DNA of 64,000 bases, taken from contig WOGZ01000114.1 of NCBI GenBank assembly GCA_009733775.1, positions 30,575 to 94,574 of the forward strand, read 5' to 3'. Numbering within the stretch: position 1 is the first letter of the stretch; each line of letters begins with the position of its first letter. The position numbers and the translations under genes were made by a program. The DNA comes from Alectoria sarmentosa. Lineage: Eukaryota; Ascomycota; Lecanoromycetes; Lecanorales; Parmeliaceae. Positions 27,095 to 38,359 of this stretch are shown here, in pieces. The notes under the pieces were generated by a model, which was not told where the DNA came from, ran no database searches, and worked only from the letters and a program-made list of their open reading frames with translations.

Positions 27095-28180
27095 ATAATC
27101 TTTCGCGCCAACTTCAAAGAAGCAATCATTATTTAATTTTAAAAAAATAATTATTATTCAATTTCAAGAGAGCAATTATCATTCGTGAAATTAATTCAAT
27201 GTTATTATTTAATCATTAAAAAAGCGATTTTATTAATTCTCACACTTCGAATGATTAATCGAATTTATTCGCAAAACCTTAAATATCAATCTTAACGTCC
27301 CTTATAAACAAACTTTAATTTATTAAAACTCAACTTAAAACTGATTTATCGTTATTACATTTATAATCATAAACTTTATGAACATTTATTCAAAAGGCTT
27401 ATATTTATGAACGATTCAAATTTGAAAATTATATCGTTATCAAAAAGATTGTTATCATCAAATTTATTTAATTATTCACGAAAATTCTTCAACAATATGA
27501 TTTTTAAATGCTTTTAAATGCTTTTAAACGTTATAACAATTATTATATTTATGTTTTTAAACGTTATTATCATTATTATCATTATCATTATTATCGCAAT
27601 ATATCGATTATAATTTATATATATTTTATCAATCATTATTGCCAAGCATCAATATTTTGAAACGATTTTCATAAATCTTATAATCGATCGCATGCATGCA
27701 TATGCAATTCGAAACATTTCGTTCAATCGAAAAATTTATTTTCACATATATTCATCGATCATGTGTTGCTCGATTTTTGATATACATTAAATAAATTGAA
27801 AATAAATTTGTTAAAAAACGATTTTTCGTCAAAAAGTGAAATTTTTTTTATGTATCATCATAACGAATATGTTCAAAAAGGACATAATCGTTTTCAGATT
27901 TCGATTTTTCGACTTTTCTTCGAATTTTTATTGTTTTTATCCGATTTCGAACATCGCGAATTTCGAATCTCATGTTTTGAAATTTGAATATCTTAAGAGA
28001 TATAAAGAATGATAAAGAAATATGAGATGTTTTCACTTTTATAACCCGACGTTACGATTCACTTTTATTACCCGACGTTAATTTTTCACGATTATAACCC
28101 GACGTTTCGATTCACTTTTATTATTCGACGTTGATTTTCATTTTTATAATTCGAAATTCAAATCTAAAAAGATGCGAGCG
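27095..28180 (+). other. 3' non-coding region of A3
   Basis: About 1.1 kb after the pol stop without an assignable frame. It shares with Copia-B a conserved block (about 27775-27910, with CGATTTTTCGTCAAAAAGTG) and a CGCGAATTTCGAATCTCAT segment, followed by tandem CCCGACGTT repeats next to the LTR. Confidence 0.65.
28041..28150 (+). repeat. Tandem ~26-bp repeats with core CCCGACGTT
   Basis: Four units with the core (C/T)(C/T)CGACGTT at about 28045, 28071, 28098 and 28124, separated by TTATA/TTATTA and (GA)TTCACTTTT. The same kind of array lies at the same place in the minus copy A6 (62820-62910) and, in decayed form, in Copia-B (15040-15105). Their conserved position next to the polypurine tract suggests a role in the element's 3' end, but none is known to me. 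Confidence 0.75.
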
Positions 28181-28188
28181 AAGAAAAA

Positions 28189-28322
28189 TGTTGAAATTTC
28201 AAATCACGTGACGTCAAGCTTTGACGTTATGTGCATTATTAATACGCTCATACATAAATCGCTTTTTCTTTCGTAACACTCTTAAAACAATACAATTAAG
28301 TGTTTTATTTCATATTTTGACA
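28189..28322 (+). repeat. 3' LTR of A3 (Copia-A)
   Basis: 134 bp, TGTTGAAATT to TTTTGACA, with intact terminal dinucleotides. The polypurine tract here reads GCGAAGAAAAA. One CACGTG remains at 28205-28210. Confidence 0.93.
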
Positions 28323-28574
28323 AAAACAAATATTAAAACATTATATAATTTATTTTTCAACATTTTTTAAATTTTATAACATTTGAATTCAATTTTTAAC
28401 GTTTTATTTAAAAAATAAGTTTTTTTAAAAAAGCGAAATCTTGATTTTAATTCAATTAATCATTATAAAATTTAAATTTATTAAAAATCGCTTTTTTTTC
28501 ACGTTATTTTTTTTGATTTATTTTTATTTAAATTTTTTTTAAACTTTTTCGTTTTTAATTAAATTAATAATCGA
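28323..28574. other. Unassigned AT-rich spacer right of A3
   Basis: After the duplicated AAAAC, the spacer of 20217-20807 continues for about 250 bp up to the B2 LTR. It is A/T homopolymer-rich with no frame or motif that I recognise. Confidence 0.5.
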
Positions 28575-29015
28575 TATCGAAATTTAAATCACGTGATAAA
28601 TCACGTAACGGACATATACGTTTATAATTTAATCGCATTTTTTTTATGAAATTTTTGAAATAATTTAATTAAATGTTTTATATTATATTTTTATAAATTA
28701 TAAATTCAAATTTATTCGACGATTATTATAAATATAATTTATTTATTTATTATTATAAATAATTGTTTTTAAACATTTTATATTTATCGCAATAAAATAA
28801 TTAATTATAAAAAAATTTATTTAATTAATCAATTTTTTTAAAATGAATAATTTTTATTTATAAAATAATTTTTGAATTTAAATAATTATAATTCGAAATT
28901 CGAAAATTGAAAATTTTTTAATTTTCGATAAATCGAAATTATTTATTTTTAATCGAAATTATATATGATTTACGATTATATAATTGAATTATAATAAAAT
29001 TTTTATAATATTATT
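28575..29015 (+). mobile_element. Copia-B copy B2, 5' LTR and leader (outer, split by B3)
   Basis: LTR at 28575-28695 (TATCGAAATTT to TTTTTATA, CACGTG still visible at 28591-28596), the PBS-like TTATAAATTC at 28698 and about 300 bp of leader, cut by B3 at 29015. The remainder resumes at 36236. Very heavy C-to-T/G-to-A conversion marks it as older than B3. Confidence 0.83.
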
Positions 29016-29140
29016 TGTCGAAATTTAGGTCACGTGATAGGTCACGTGACACGGGCGCATGCGCCCATAACATAGGTCGCACTTTCCTCCGCAACATTCT
29101 TAAACTAATACAATTAAGTGTTTTACATCACATTTTCATA
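29016..29140 (+). repeat. 5' LTR of B3 (Copia-B, long form)
   Basis: 125 bp, TGTCGAAATTTAGG to TTTTCATA. Relative to the 113-bp LTRs of B1 it has a 12-bp direct duplication, so GGTCACGTGA occurs twice. It contains the 14-bp perfect palindrome GGGCGCATGCGCCC. Confidence 0.94.
29031..29066. promoter_or_regulatory. Palindrome cluster in Copia-B LTR
   Basis: Two CACGTG boxes (29031-29036 and 29043-29048) and GGGCGCATGCGCCC (29053-29066). CACGTG is the classical E-box bound by bHLH factors in fungi and other eukaryotes. The cluster stands out as the least AT-converted part of the LTR in several copies. A promoter or enhancer role is inferred from position upstream of a TATA-like region; it is not shown. 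Confidence 0.5.
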
Positions 29141-29142
29141 AA

Positions 29143-29156
29143 TTATAAATCTAAAT
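29143..29156 (+). other. Primer-binding site, half-tRNA-iMet type (B3)
   Basis: TTATAAATCTAAAT, two bases after the LTR, is a further RIP-altered version of TTATGAGCCC. Confidence 0.55.
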
Positions 29157-30179
29157 TTACCCGACGATCGTTATAAACATGACTTATCTATTAATTATTA
29201 TGACTATAATTATTTTTAAACATTTCATATTCATCGCAATGAAACAATCAATTATAAAAATCTTCATTCAATCAATTTTTTTGAAATAAACAATTTTCAT
29301 TTGCAAAATGATCTTTAAACCTAAGCGATCATGATTCGAAATTCGAAGATTAAAGTTTCTCAATTCTCGACGAGTCGAAATTATCCGCCTCTAATCGAGA
29401 TCGCATATAATCGTGCGATCGAATTATGATAAGGCTCTTATAACATTATCAATTTCTTTACGTGAAACACATTAAACAAGGGAAAGAATACGCTTTTGTT
29501 TTTATAACATTTTATTAAATTAATGATTTATATTTTTAACGATGTATCGAATTAATGAGATAAACTGAAATAAATTAAATAATTAAATATCAACATCATT
29601 ATCAATTTGATCATTATTTAAAACAATTTAAAGCTAACTTCATTATTATTTAAACGCTTATAAGTTTATTTGAAACCAAAAACAATAAACTTTATATATC
29701 AAAATTGACGTTTTGATTTTAAAAATCTCTTAAAAAAAAGGTTAAAACTTTATCATCGAATTTTTCATTCATTATCGATAACATTTTATTATCGTGATTA
29801 TAAAGTTTAATTAATTTCAATCTCACGATGATAATCGTCGAAGCGAATATTTTAAATTCGAATTTTTGATTGAACAACATAAAAAGGGTGCGAATCTTTT
29901 AAAAAAATTTACACATTTATAATTGCATTCAATATAATCTTAATCGAATTTAATCTTTATTATCAAATTCAAAATCAAATCCTTTATATCATTAACATTA
30001 TTTCATTATAATATTATCGTTTAAATTTATCGTCAATTTTCGCATAAACACTTTTTATTACTATTACAAAATCTTGAAACATAATAATAACAATTAATTG
30101 ATATCGATAAAGATTTAAACGACTTTAACGAAAATTGATAAAGCATTTATTTCATTTTTTTCACATTATCGTCGTATAA

Positions 30180-33100
30180 TAGCGACTTTGAAATCAATGA
30201 GAAATCATTTAACGCCTTAAACGATATCGAAATCTTTGATTTACGCGTTAAAAATAAACGATCTCATTCATTAATTCTTTTTAAAACGTTCAAATCGTCC
30301 TTTGAATCGTTATCAAACTCGTTTATTTCGATATTTTTTCAAAACGATAATTTTTAAATCGATATTTTTGAATCATTTTTAATCGTAATAAAAAAATCTT
30401 CGTTTTCGTTATTCTCATTATCATTATTAATCTTTTACATTTCTTCATTTATTTTTCTCGATATCGATGATTGAATTTAACGCTCAAAATGTCGTTAAAA
30501 ATGTCTTTACGAATAATGAAAACAACTTTTTTTTAATTTTCATTATTATTTTGAAATTTATTATCGAATACATCAAATAAAGCGAAGATATTAACGATTA
30601 ATTAATGTTAAATAATTTTCAATTCTTTATTGATATTATCAAACTTAAAATCTACATGATTATTCGTTAACGTTTTAATTACGTTGATTATCAACTCATT
30701 AAAAAACATAATGAGAATCCTCAAATTATGTTAAACGTCATTAATGTTTATTATAAATTTATAAATTCTAAACTTTACATCAAGCTTGTGCGTCAATTAC
30801 ATAACATTAACATCAATTTCAAAAAAGGCGTTCGTTAATATAAAAAGGATTTTCGCAAAATTAACGTCGAAATCGTTAATTTAAATGATTCATTATCATT
30901 ATTAAAATCTTATCTCATTCAATTTTTTTTCATAAAACTCGACGAAATTTACGATATCTTTATAATAATTTATATTCAAATTTATATGTTTTATGATCTT
31001 AAAACAATTAAATTCGATTTGATTATTTATAACGCAATAAACAAAAAACGTCGCATATTCGCAATTAAAGAAGATAACATTATTATGCTCACTCATCGCA
31101 ATAATAAAAATAAATAATTCATTAAAAGCGATTTCAACGACTTTGATTTCATTAATCGCGAAATTTATATTTTTTATAAGATCGTTAATCGTAAATTTAA
31201 ACATTTTTTCATTAAATGTTAAATTAAGTTTTCGCATTTAAAATTTGAAAAATTTATGAATGAATAAAAAAAAAAAAAAAAAACGCAAATTAATGTTATT
31301 TATACGAGTATTAATGTTTTAAATGTTAAACGTAAACGTATTAAAAAAGCGTTATTTAATAACTTCGCTTCAAAAGAGAATAATTATCTTAACGTTAATA
31401 TAACGTATATTTTAAAAGAAAACGATTATCTTTATATTCATATAACATTTTTAAATGAATTGAATAATTAAAATCATTCGAATTTCATTTTAAATGATTT
31501 TAATATTTTAAATATAATTAATCAAGCAGATTAAAATAAAAACGAAGATTTTATTAATTTGATAATGAATTCGAATTTAAATAAAAGTTTATCGTTCGTC
31601 AAATTTATGAATCTCGATATTTAAATTATGATAAATTTTGATTATATTCGCCATTTCTTTATCGATTATTCGATATTTATCATTTATATTAAAATTCAAT
31701 TTCGATTTATTAAAAGCATTAAAAACGTCAAAATTCAATCTTTTATTTACGATATTATTAATTTTAATTGCAATATCAATAACAAACGCGTTATTTTAAC
31801 GATTTTTAATGTTTTGCATATGCTCGATATAAACGTCAATTTTTTATCAATTAAAAAGTTTTTAAATGTCGATATTGAAATCGTCTTTTATAAAAAAGAT
31901 TATACTTTAATTTAAAACAATATCACATTAATCGATACGCGAAATCGCGATTTGTTTTTTTTGAATTTTTGAAAAGATAATAATATTTTGATCGTTTATA
32001 ACGTTTTCTCGAATTCAATTCATTAATTATAATATATTCGAATAAATTATTTAAATCAATAAAATCTTAATAAACTTTTCAATATTATTATAAATATGAA
32101 TTTTTTCAAAAACGTTATCGAGAAATATATCTGCGAATGTTATATAATGAATCATTAAAAGATTGTTTTTTATAACAATTTCATAACGCTCGATATTTTA
32201 TCGAACGAATTTATTTATAACGATCTCATTGAATTTTTAATTTTTATTAATTTTAACGATTATAAATATTTTATAACGTTTAAAAATGATTTCATTTATT
32301 ATTTTGAAATTTATTATATTCGTTATAAAAGTGAGATTTTCGTTATATTCTTGCGTTTCAAAATTTATTTAAAATTTCGTAATTATCGAATCAATCGCAT
32401 TCGTCTTGATAATGAAAACAAATATATTAACAAAATCTTTCTTAAATATCTCATTCAAACGAATATCAAATAAAAATTCATTATTATAAACAATTTCGAA
32501 ATAAATGAAATCGTCGAGCGATTTAATTAAACTTTAATAAATAAAATTCATTCAATTCTATTAAGTTTCAATCTCAATAAATTCTTTTGATTTAAAATAA
32601 TAATTATAATTAATTATTTAACGATGCGTTCTCTTAATATCAAAATCATCATCACATTTTTCGAAATTTTTTATTATCACAAATCTATTCTTTTTCATTT
32701 GCGTATTATTAATTTCATCGTTTACGTTTTCAAACGAATTCAAAAGAAATTTATAAATAAAAACGAAAAATGTATTCTTTTAAATTATAAAAACGAATTC
32801 ATTTTTTATTTTTATAATTTGATCAAAAAGAAGATTATTCGCATTAACGATATACATTTCATCGAAAAACGTTCACATTTCATAAATTTTGAAAAGAAAA
32901 TTGAAACCCACGAGCCTTTAAACAAACGTTAACGTTTTTTTATATTAACATTTATTATAAAGAAGACATTAAATAAATAACGTATCATTATATTATTAAA
33001 CGTTAAATCTATAATTTCGATTAAATCGTTAAATCGATTATCATTAATAAATATTTTATCGTCAATCGTTAATCGTCTTCAGAGATCTCATTTTGTCATC

Positions 33101-34938
33101 ATTATAATGCGTGTGTTTATAACATTTATCAAATTTATTATATTAATCGTTAAACTTATTATCGTTTCCCCTTCATCGATATTTTCAAAATTTATTAAAA
33201 TGAGAATTATGCGAGAACATTTCGAATATAAGATTATTTAAAAGATATTTAATAATCATAAAAATCTCATTATTTCGAATCTTCGTGATTTATCATTTAA
33301 CTTTTTAACGAAAATTTTCGTTATCTTTATTTTTTTTGCGAATCATGTTAATAAATTTAATATTTTCGAATTTATAATTTACGAATAAACGATTTTTAAC
33401 AATTTGTTTTATATAAATTAAAAGATTAAACATGCGAGATAAATACAAATTTCTTATAAATAATAACATTTAATGTTTTATTTAAACGTTTTCAAAGGTT
33501 TATGTTTTTCGAGATCGTTAAATTTATATCGTAAAACGAAATCTTAAGAGAGAAGTTATTCGTTATAAAACACATTGAATTATTCGAAGATTCGAACAAC
33601 AAAAGGGTCATAATTATTATAACACTTTCGCGTTAATAATAAAATTCATGAATTATAAGATTATTTTTACGTTTACGATAATTATAAATTAAAATGTGAA
33701 ATAAATGAATATCAAAATCGTTTTTTTTATAACGATATTCAAAAAAATATTTATGTGTAACAATTTAAAGATTTTAACAAAAACAATATCAAGATTTATA
33801 AGTTGAATAAGACTTTTTATGATTTGAAACAATTTTTTAAAATTTAATATCAATATTTCTCGATTTATATGAAGGAATTAAATCTCAATTTTATCGAATC
33901 GAATGATAATGTGTTTATGAACTTTAAAAAAAAATCATTATAACGCTTTACGTCGATAATGTCTTGATCACAAATCATAATGAAATCGTTATCAAACGAA
34001 TCAAAAATGCCCTAAACGTCAAATTTCACATATCAAATTTGAGATTATACGTTTTTTATTTAAACATAATCGTCAAAAGAAATCGTTATAATAACATTAT
34101 TCGTTTAAAATAAAAAGCGTACATTATACACTTTCTCAATCATTTCAAATATTAAAATCTCATTTTTATTAATATATTATTCGAAATCAATCGCAAATTA
34201 ACGCTCGTCGAAGAAAATTATTTAATTTTTAAATTTTTTTATAAAAAATATTAATTCGTTATAAACTTTTTCATATACGTTATATTGAAAATTCGTTTCA
34301 ATATCGTTTATATTGTTTTTTTAATTAATCGATATTTAATTAATTTTATTTCAACGCATTAAAATGCGATTATTCGAATTTTTCGATATTTTAAAAATAC
34401 GATATATTACGAACTCATATATAAAAGCTTTTTAAAAAATTTATTCGATTATATTAATTTTAATTGAGCTGGAAATTCAATTCGAAGATTCATTTTTAAT
34501 TATTTATTCAATTTGAATAACGATGTTATTAATTGATCAAGCAAATAATAAATCATTATAACATTATTCATTTATAAAATAAAATATATCGATTAAACGT
34601 AAATTATTAAAAAAATTATTTGATTAAAAAATCTTCTTAATTAATTTCTACGATTTGATAATTCAAATCTTAAAATTATTATGATTTTTGAAAATAATCA
34701 AAACGCAATCGCTTTCGCAAAAAACGCTTAATTTTATGCTCGCATTAAACACATTAATATCGCTCATCATTTTATACGCGAAAAAATTAATGATAATATT
34801 ATAAATGTTTAATATATTTTCATTGATAAATAAATGATTAATAATTTTATTAAAACTTTATGTTTTAATAAGTTTATTATTTTTCGCGATGCCCTTAAAA
34901 TGAAAACAATCTCACATTATTCATTTAAGATTATTTGA
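30180..34938 (+). pseudogene. gag-pol: Copia-B gag-pol remnant of B3
   Basis: Degraded Ty1/copia polyprotein on the plus strand. Gag is about 30180-31240; I could not fit a clean CX2CX4HX4C knuckle here. The protease segment is 31600-31915, where the Asp-Ser-Gly equivalent is Asn-Phe-Asp and the end keeps Asp-Ile-Asn-Val-Asn-Phe-Leu-Ser. The integrase core has Arg-Leu-Asp-Asn-Glu-Asn-Lys-Tyr with Asp at 32408-32410, and the integrase C-terminal part is 32624-32932. RT carries Tyr-Val-Asp-Asn at 33949-33960. RNase H with Asn-Gln-Asn-Ala-Ile-Ala and Lys-His-Ile-Asn-Ile is at about 34690-34790. The frame ends with TGA at 34936-34938. Stops fall at expected Gln/Trp codons. The start is not resolved. 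Confidence 0.85.
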
Positions 34939-36105
34939 ATCGCTATTTCAAAAGTGACGTTTAAAACGTTTAAATCGTCTCATTATTATTATTCAACGTC
35001 TTTAATTTCAAAAAAACGATTTCATTAATTCTCACATTTTGAATAATCGATCAAATAATCAATCGAAATCGAAATTATTCGCAAAATCTCAATATTAATT
35101 TTAACGTGTCAAAACTTCGTTATGTTATCATTATATTAAAAATTAATTTATCGTTATATCAACTATAATCACGAACTCTGCGAATCTCTTTTCGAAAGAT
35201 TTATATTTATATATAATTCAAATTTGAAATCTGCGCCGTTATTCAAAAGATCACTATCGTTAACTTTTCGTCAATTGCCTTGAATATTCCCATAAGGTTA
35301 TCATATTTATATCTCTTAAAATCATCATATTTATGCTCTTAGAATTATCATATTCATATTTTTAAGATCATTACATCCATGCTTTTAAACGTTATTGCCG
35401 TCATTATTATCATATATATCGTCGTTATACACCTTTCACATGCACGCTATCAATCATTATTATCAAATATCAATATTTTGAAACGATCTTATAAATTTTA
35501 TCGTCGATCGCATATATGTATACATATGCATATGCAATTCGAAATATTTCGTTTAATCGAAAAATAAACTCTCACATATATTCATCGATTATATGTTAAT
35601 CGATTTTTGATATGCATTAGATGAACTGAAAATAAATTTATCAAAAAACGATTTTTCGTCAAAAAGTGAAATTTTTTTTATGTAACATCGTGACGAATAT
35701 GTTCAAAAGAACATAATCGTTTTCAGATTTTCGATTTTCACTCTTTTTACCCGACTTTGAACATCGCGAATTTCAAATCTCATTTTTGAAATTCGAATGT
35801 TTATAAAAGATAAGAATAATGCATAAAGAATAAAGAATAATTTATAAAATAAAAATGATTTATGAAAAGAGATGATCATATTCTTTTTCGAATTTTCATT
35901 ATTTTTATTCGATTTTAAACATCGCGAATTTCGAATCTTATATTTGAAATTCAGGTTTTTATGAAGCGCATAAGAGATAAAGAAGATATATAAAAATGAT
36001 TTCACATTAATTATTCGACGTTAAATTTATTATAATTACTCGACGCTCGATTTATTTTATTTATTCGACGTTCAATTTTTTTAAAAGTATGCGTGCGAAA
36101 AGAAG
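34939..36105 (+). other. 3' non-coding region of B3
   Basis: About 1.2 kb from the pol stop to the 3' LTR, matching 13976-15121 of B1. It has a run of short repeats with ATCATATTTATATCTCTTA near 35290-35360, an ATGCATATGCAAT palindromic stretch near 35523-35538, and a polypurine tract GCGAAAAGAAG before the LTR. Confidence 0.62.
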
Positions 36106-36230
36106 TGTCGAAATTCAGGTTATGTGATAGATCACGTGACACGAGCGCATGCGCTCGTAACATAGATCGCATTTTCCTTCGCAGCACTTTTAAATTAATA
36201 CAATTAAGTGTCTTACATCACATTTTCACA
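36106..36230 (+). repeat. 3' LTR of B3 (Copia-B, long form)
   Basis: 125 bp, TGTCGAAATTCAGG to TTTTCACA, with intact ends. Its palindrome is 18 bp and perfect (ACGAGCGCATGCGCTCGT, 36141-36158): two transitions relative to the other copies, one on each side, leave it symmetric. Confidence 0.94.
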
Positions 36231-36235
36231 TTATT

Positions 36236-38233
36236 AATTTCTTTATATGAAACACATTAAAAAAAAATACGTTTTTATTTTTATAATATTTTATTAAATT
36301 AATGATTTATATTTAAAATAATTTAAAATTAATTTTATTATTATTTAAACGTTTAAAAATTTATTTGAAATTAAAAATAATAAATTTTATATATCATAAT
36401 TAACGTTTTAATTTTAAAAATCTTTTAAAAAAAATTTAACATTTTATTATCGAATTTTTTATTTATTATTAATAACATTTTATTATCGTGATTATAAAAT
36501 TTAATTAATTTTAATTTTATAATAATAATTATTAAAATAAATATTTTAAATTCGAATTTTTAATTGAATAATATAAAAAAAATATAAATTTTTTAAAAAG
36601 ATTTATATATTTATTATTATATTTAATATAATTTTAATTAAATTTAATTTATATTATTAAATTTAAAATCAAATTTTTTATATTATTAATTTCATTTAAT
36701 AATAATATTATCGTTTAAATTTATTATTAATTTTTAAATAAACATTTTTCGTTATTATTATAAAATCTTAAAATATAATAATAATAATTAATTAATATTA
36801 ATAAAAATTTAAACGATTTTAATAAAAATTAATAAAATATTTATTTCATTTTTTTTATATTATTATTTTATAATAATGATTTTAAAATTAATAAAAGATT
36901 ATTTAACGTTTTAAATAATATTAAAATCTTTAATTTACGCGTTAAAGATAAATGATTTCATTTATTAATTTTTTTTAAAATGTTTAAATCGTTTTTTAAA
37001 TCATTATTAAATTTATTCGTTTTAACGTTTTTTTAAAATAATATTTTTCAAAATAATATTTTCGATTCATTTTTAATTATAATAAAAAAATCTTTTTTTT
37101 AATTATTTTTATTATTACAATTAATTTTTTATATTTTTTTATTTATTTCTTTGAATATCGATAATTAAACTTAACGTTTAAAATATTATTAAAAATGTTT
37201 TTATAAATAATAAAAATAATTTTTTTTTGATTTTTATTATTATTTTGAAATTTATTATTAAATATATTAAATAAAGTGAAAATATTAATAATTAATTAAT
37301 ATTAAATTATTTTTTATTTTTTATTAATATTATTAAATTTAAAATTTATATAATTATTTATTAATGTCTTAATTACGTTAATCATTAATATATTAAAAAA
37401 CATAATAATTTTTTTTAAATTATATTAAACATCATCGATATTCATTATAAATTTATAAATTTTAAATTTTATATCGAATTTATACGTTAATTATATAATA
37501 TTAATATCAATTTTTAAAAAAACGTTTATTAATATAAAAAAAATTTCATAAAATTAATGTTGATATCGTCAATTTAAATAATTTATTATTATTATCGAAA
37601 TTTTATTTTATTTAAGTTTTTTTTATAAAATTTAATGAAATTTACGATATTTTTATAATAATTTATATTTAAATTTATATATTTTATAATTTAAAAATAA
37701 TTAAATTCGATTTAATTATTTATAACGTTATAAATAAAAAACGTTATATATTTATAATTAAAAATAATAATATTATTATGCTCGTTTATCGTAATAATAA
37801 AAATAAATAATTTATTAAAAACGATTTTAATGATTTTGATTTTATTAATCGCGAAATTTATATTTTTTATAAAATCGTTAATTATAAATTTAAGTATTTT
37901 TTTATTAAATGTTAAATTAAGTTTTTTTATTTAAAATTTGAAAAATTTATAAAAAAAAAAAAAAAAAAAAAAAACGTAAATCGATATTATTTATATAAAT
38001 ATTAATATTTTAAATATTAAATGTAAACGTATCGAAAAAACGTTATCTAACGTTTTTATTTTAAAGAAAAATGATTATTTTAATATTAATATAACGTATA
38101 TTTTAAAAAAAAACGATTATCTTTATATTTATATAACATTTTAAAATAAATTAAATAATTAAAATTATTTGAATTTTATTTTAAATAATTTAAACATTTT
38201 GAATATAATTAATTAAATAAATTAAAATAAAAA
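36236..38233 (+). mobile_element. Copia-B copy B2, leader and gag part, truncated
   Basis: Resumes B2 after the B3 insertion and runs through leader and Gag (the Gag frame equivalent to 30900-31240 of B3 is at 37600-37925). It stops at 38233 just before the protease, where a minus-oriented Copia-B LTR begins. The 3' half of B2 is missing from the window. This is among the most AT-converted stretches: hardly any C survives outside CpG. Confidence 0.82.
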
Positions 38234-38359
38234 TGTGAAAATATAATATAAAACATTTAATTATATTTATTTAAAAATGTTATAAAAAAAATGCGATTTA
38301 AATTATAAACGTATATGTTTATTTATTATATAATTTATTATATAATTTAAATTTCGATA
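38234..38359 (-). repeat. Copia-B-type 3' LTR at the left end of A4
   Basis: Minus-oriented 126-bp LTR of the long Copia-B form (both duplicated segments can be aligned). On the plus strand it starts TGTGAAAATATAATATAAAACA and ends AAATTTCGATA. It is followed to the right by Copia-B 3' non-coding sequence up to about 38760, although the element body beyond is Copia-A. Confidence 0.84.

Larger units (their letters stand above)
20808..28322 (+). mobile_element. Copia-A copy A3, uninterrupted full length (7515 bp)
   Basis: The reference copy of Copia-A in this window. LTRs are at 20808-20941 and 28189-28322 (134 bp each), the target duplication is AAAAC (20803-20807 and 28323-28327), the PBS is at 20944, and Gag, protease, integrase, RT and RNase H follow in Ty1/copia order on the plus strand. 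It provides the unoccupied target site for B1 at 23871-23875. RIP is moderate. Confidence 0.95.
29016..36230 (+). mobile_element. Copia-B copy B3, full length (7215 bp), nested in B2
   Basis: Complete Copia-B with 125-bp LTRs (29016-29140 and 36106-36230) and a perfect target duplication TTATT (29011-29015 and 36231-36235). The target in other Copia-B copies reads TTATC (8503-8507). The element lies in the leader of another, older Copia-B in the same orientation. It is only moderately RIP-mutated. Confidence 0.95.

Noticed and set aside
30902..31237. 111-codon minus-strand open frame in B3, the longest uninterrupted frame in a copia element here
   Set aside because: It is antisense to Copia-B Gag. 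The sense frame is equally conserved in B1, B2 and B3 and leads into the protease; stop-poor antisense frames are common in AT-converted coding DNA.
31170..31240. Zinc knuckle in Copia-B Gag
   Set aside because: A His-x4-Cys can be read, but the two upstream Cys cannot be placed at CX2CX4H spacing by simple C-to-T or G-to-A reversal, so I do not claim it.
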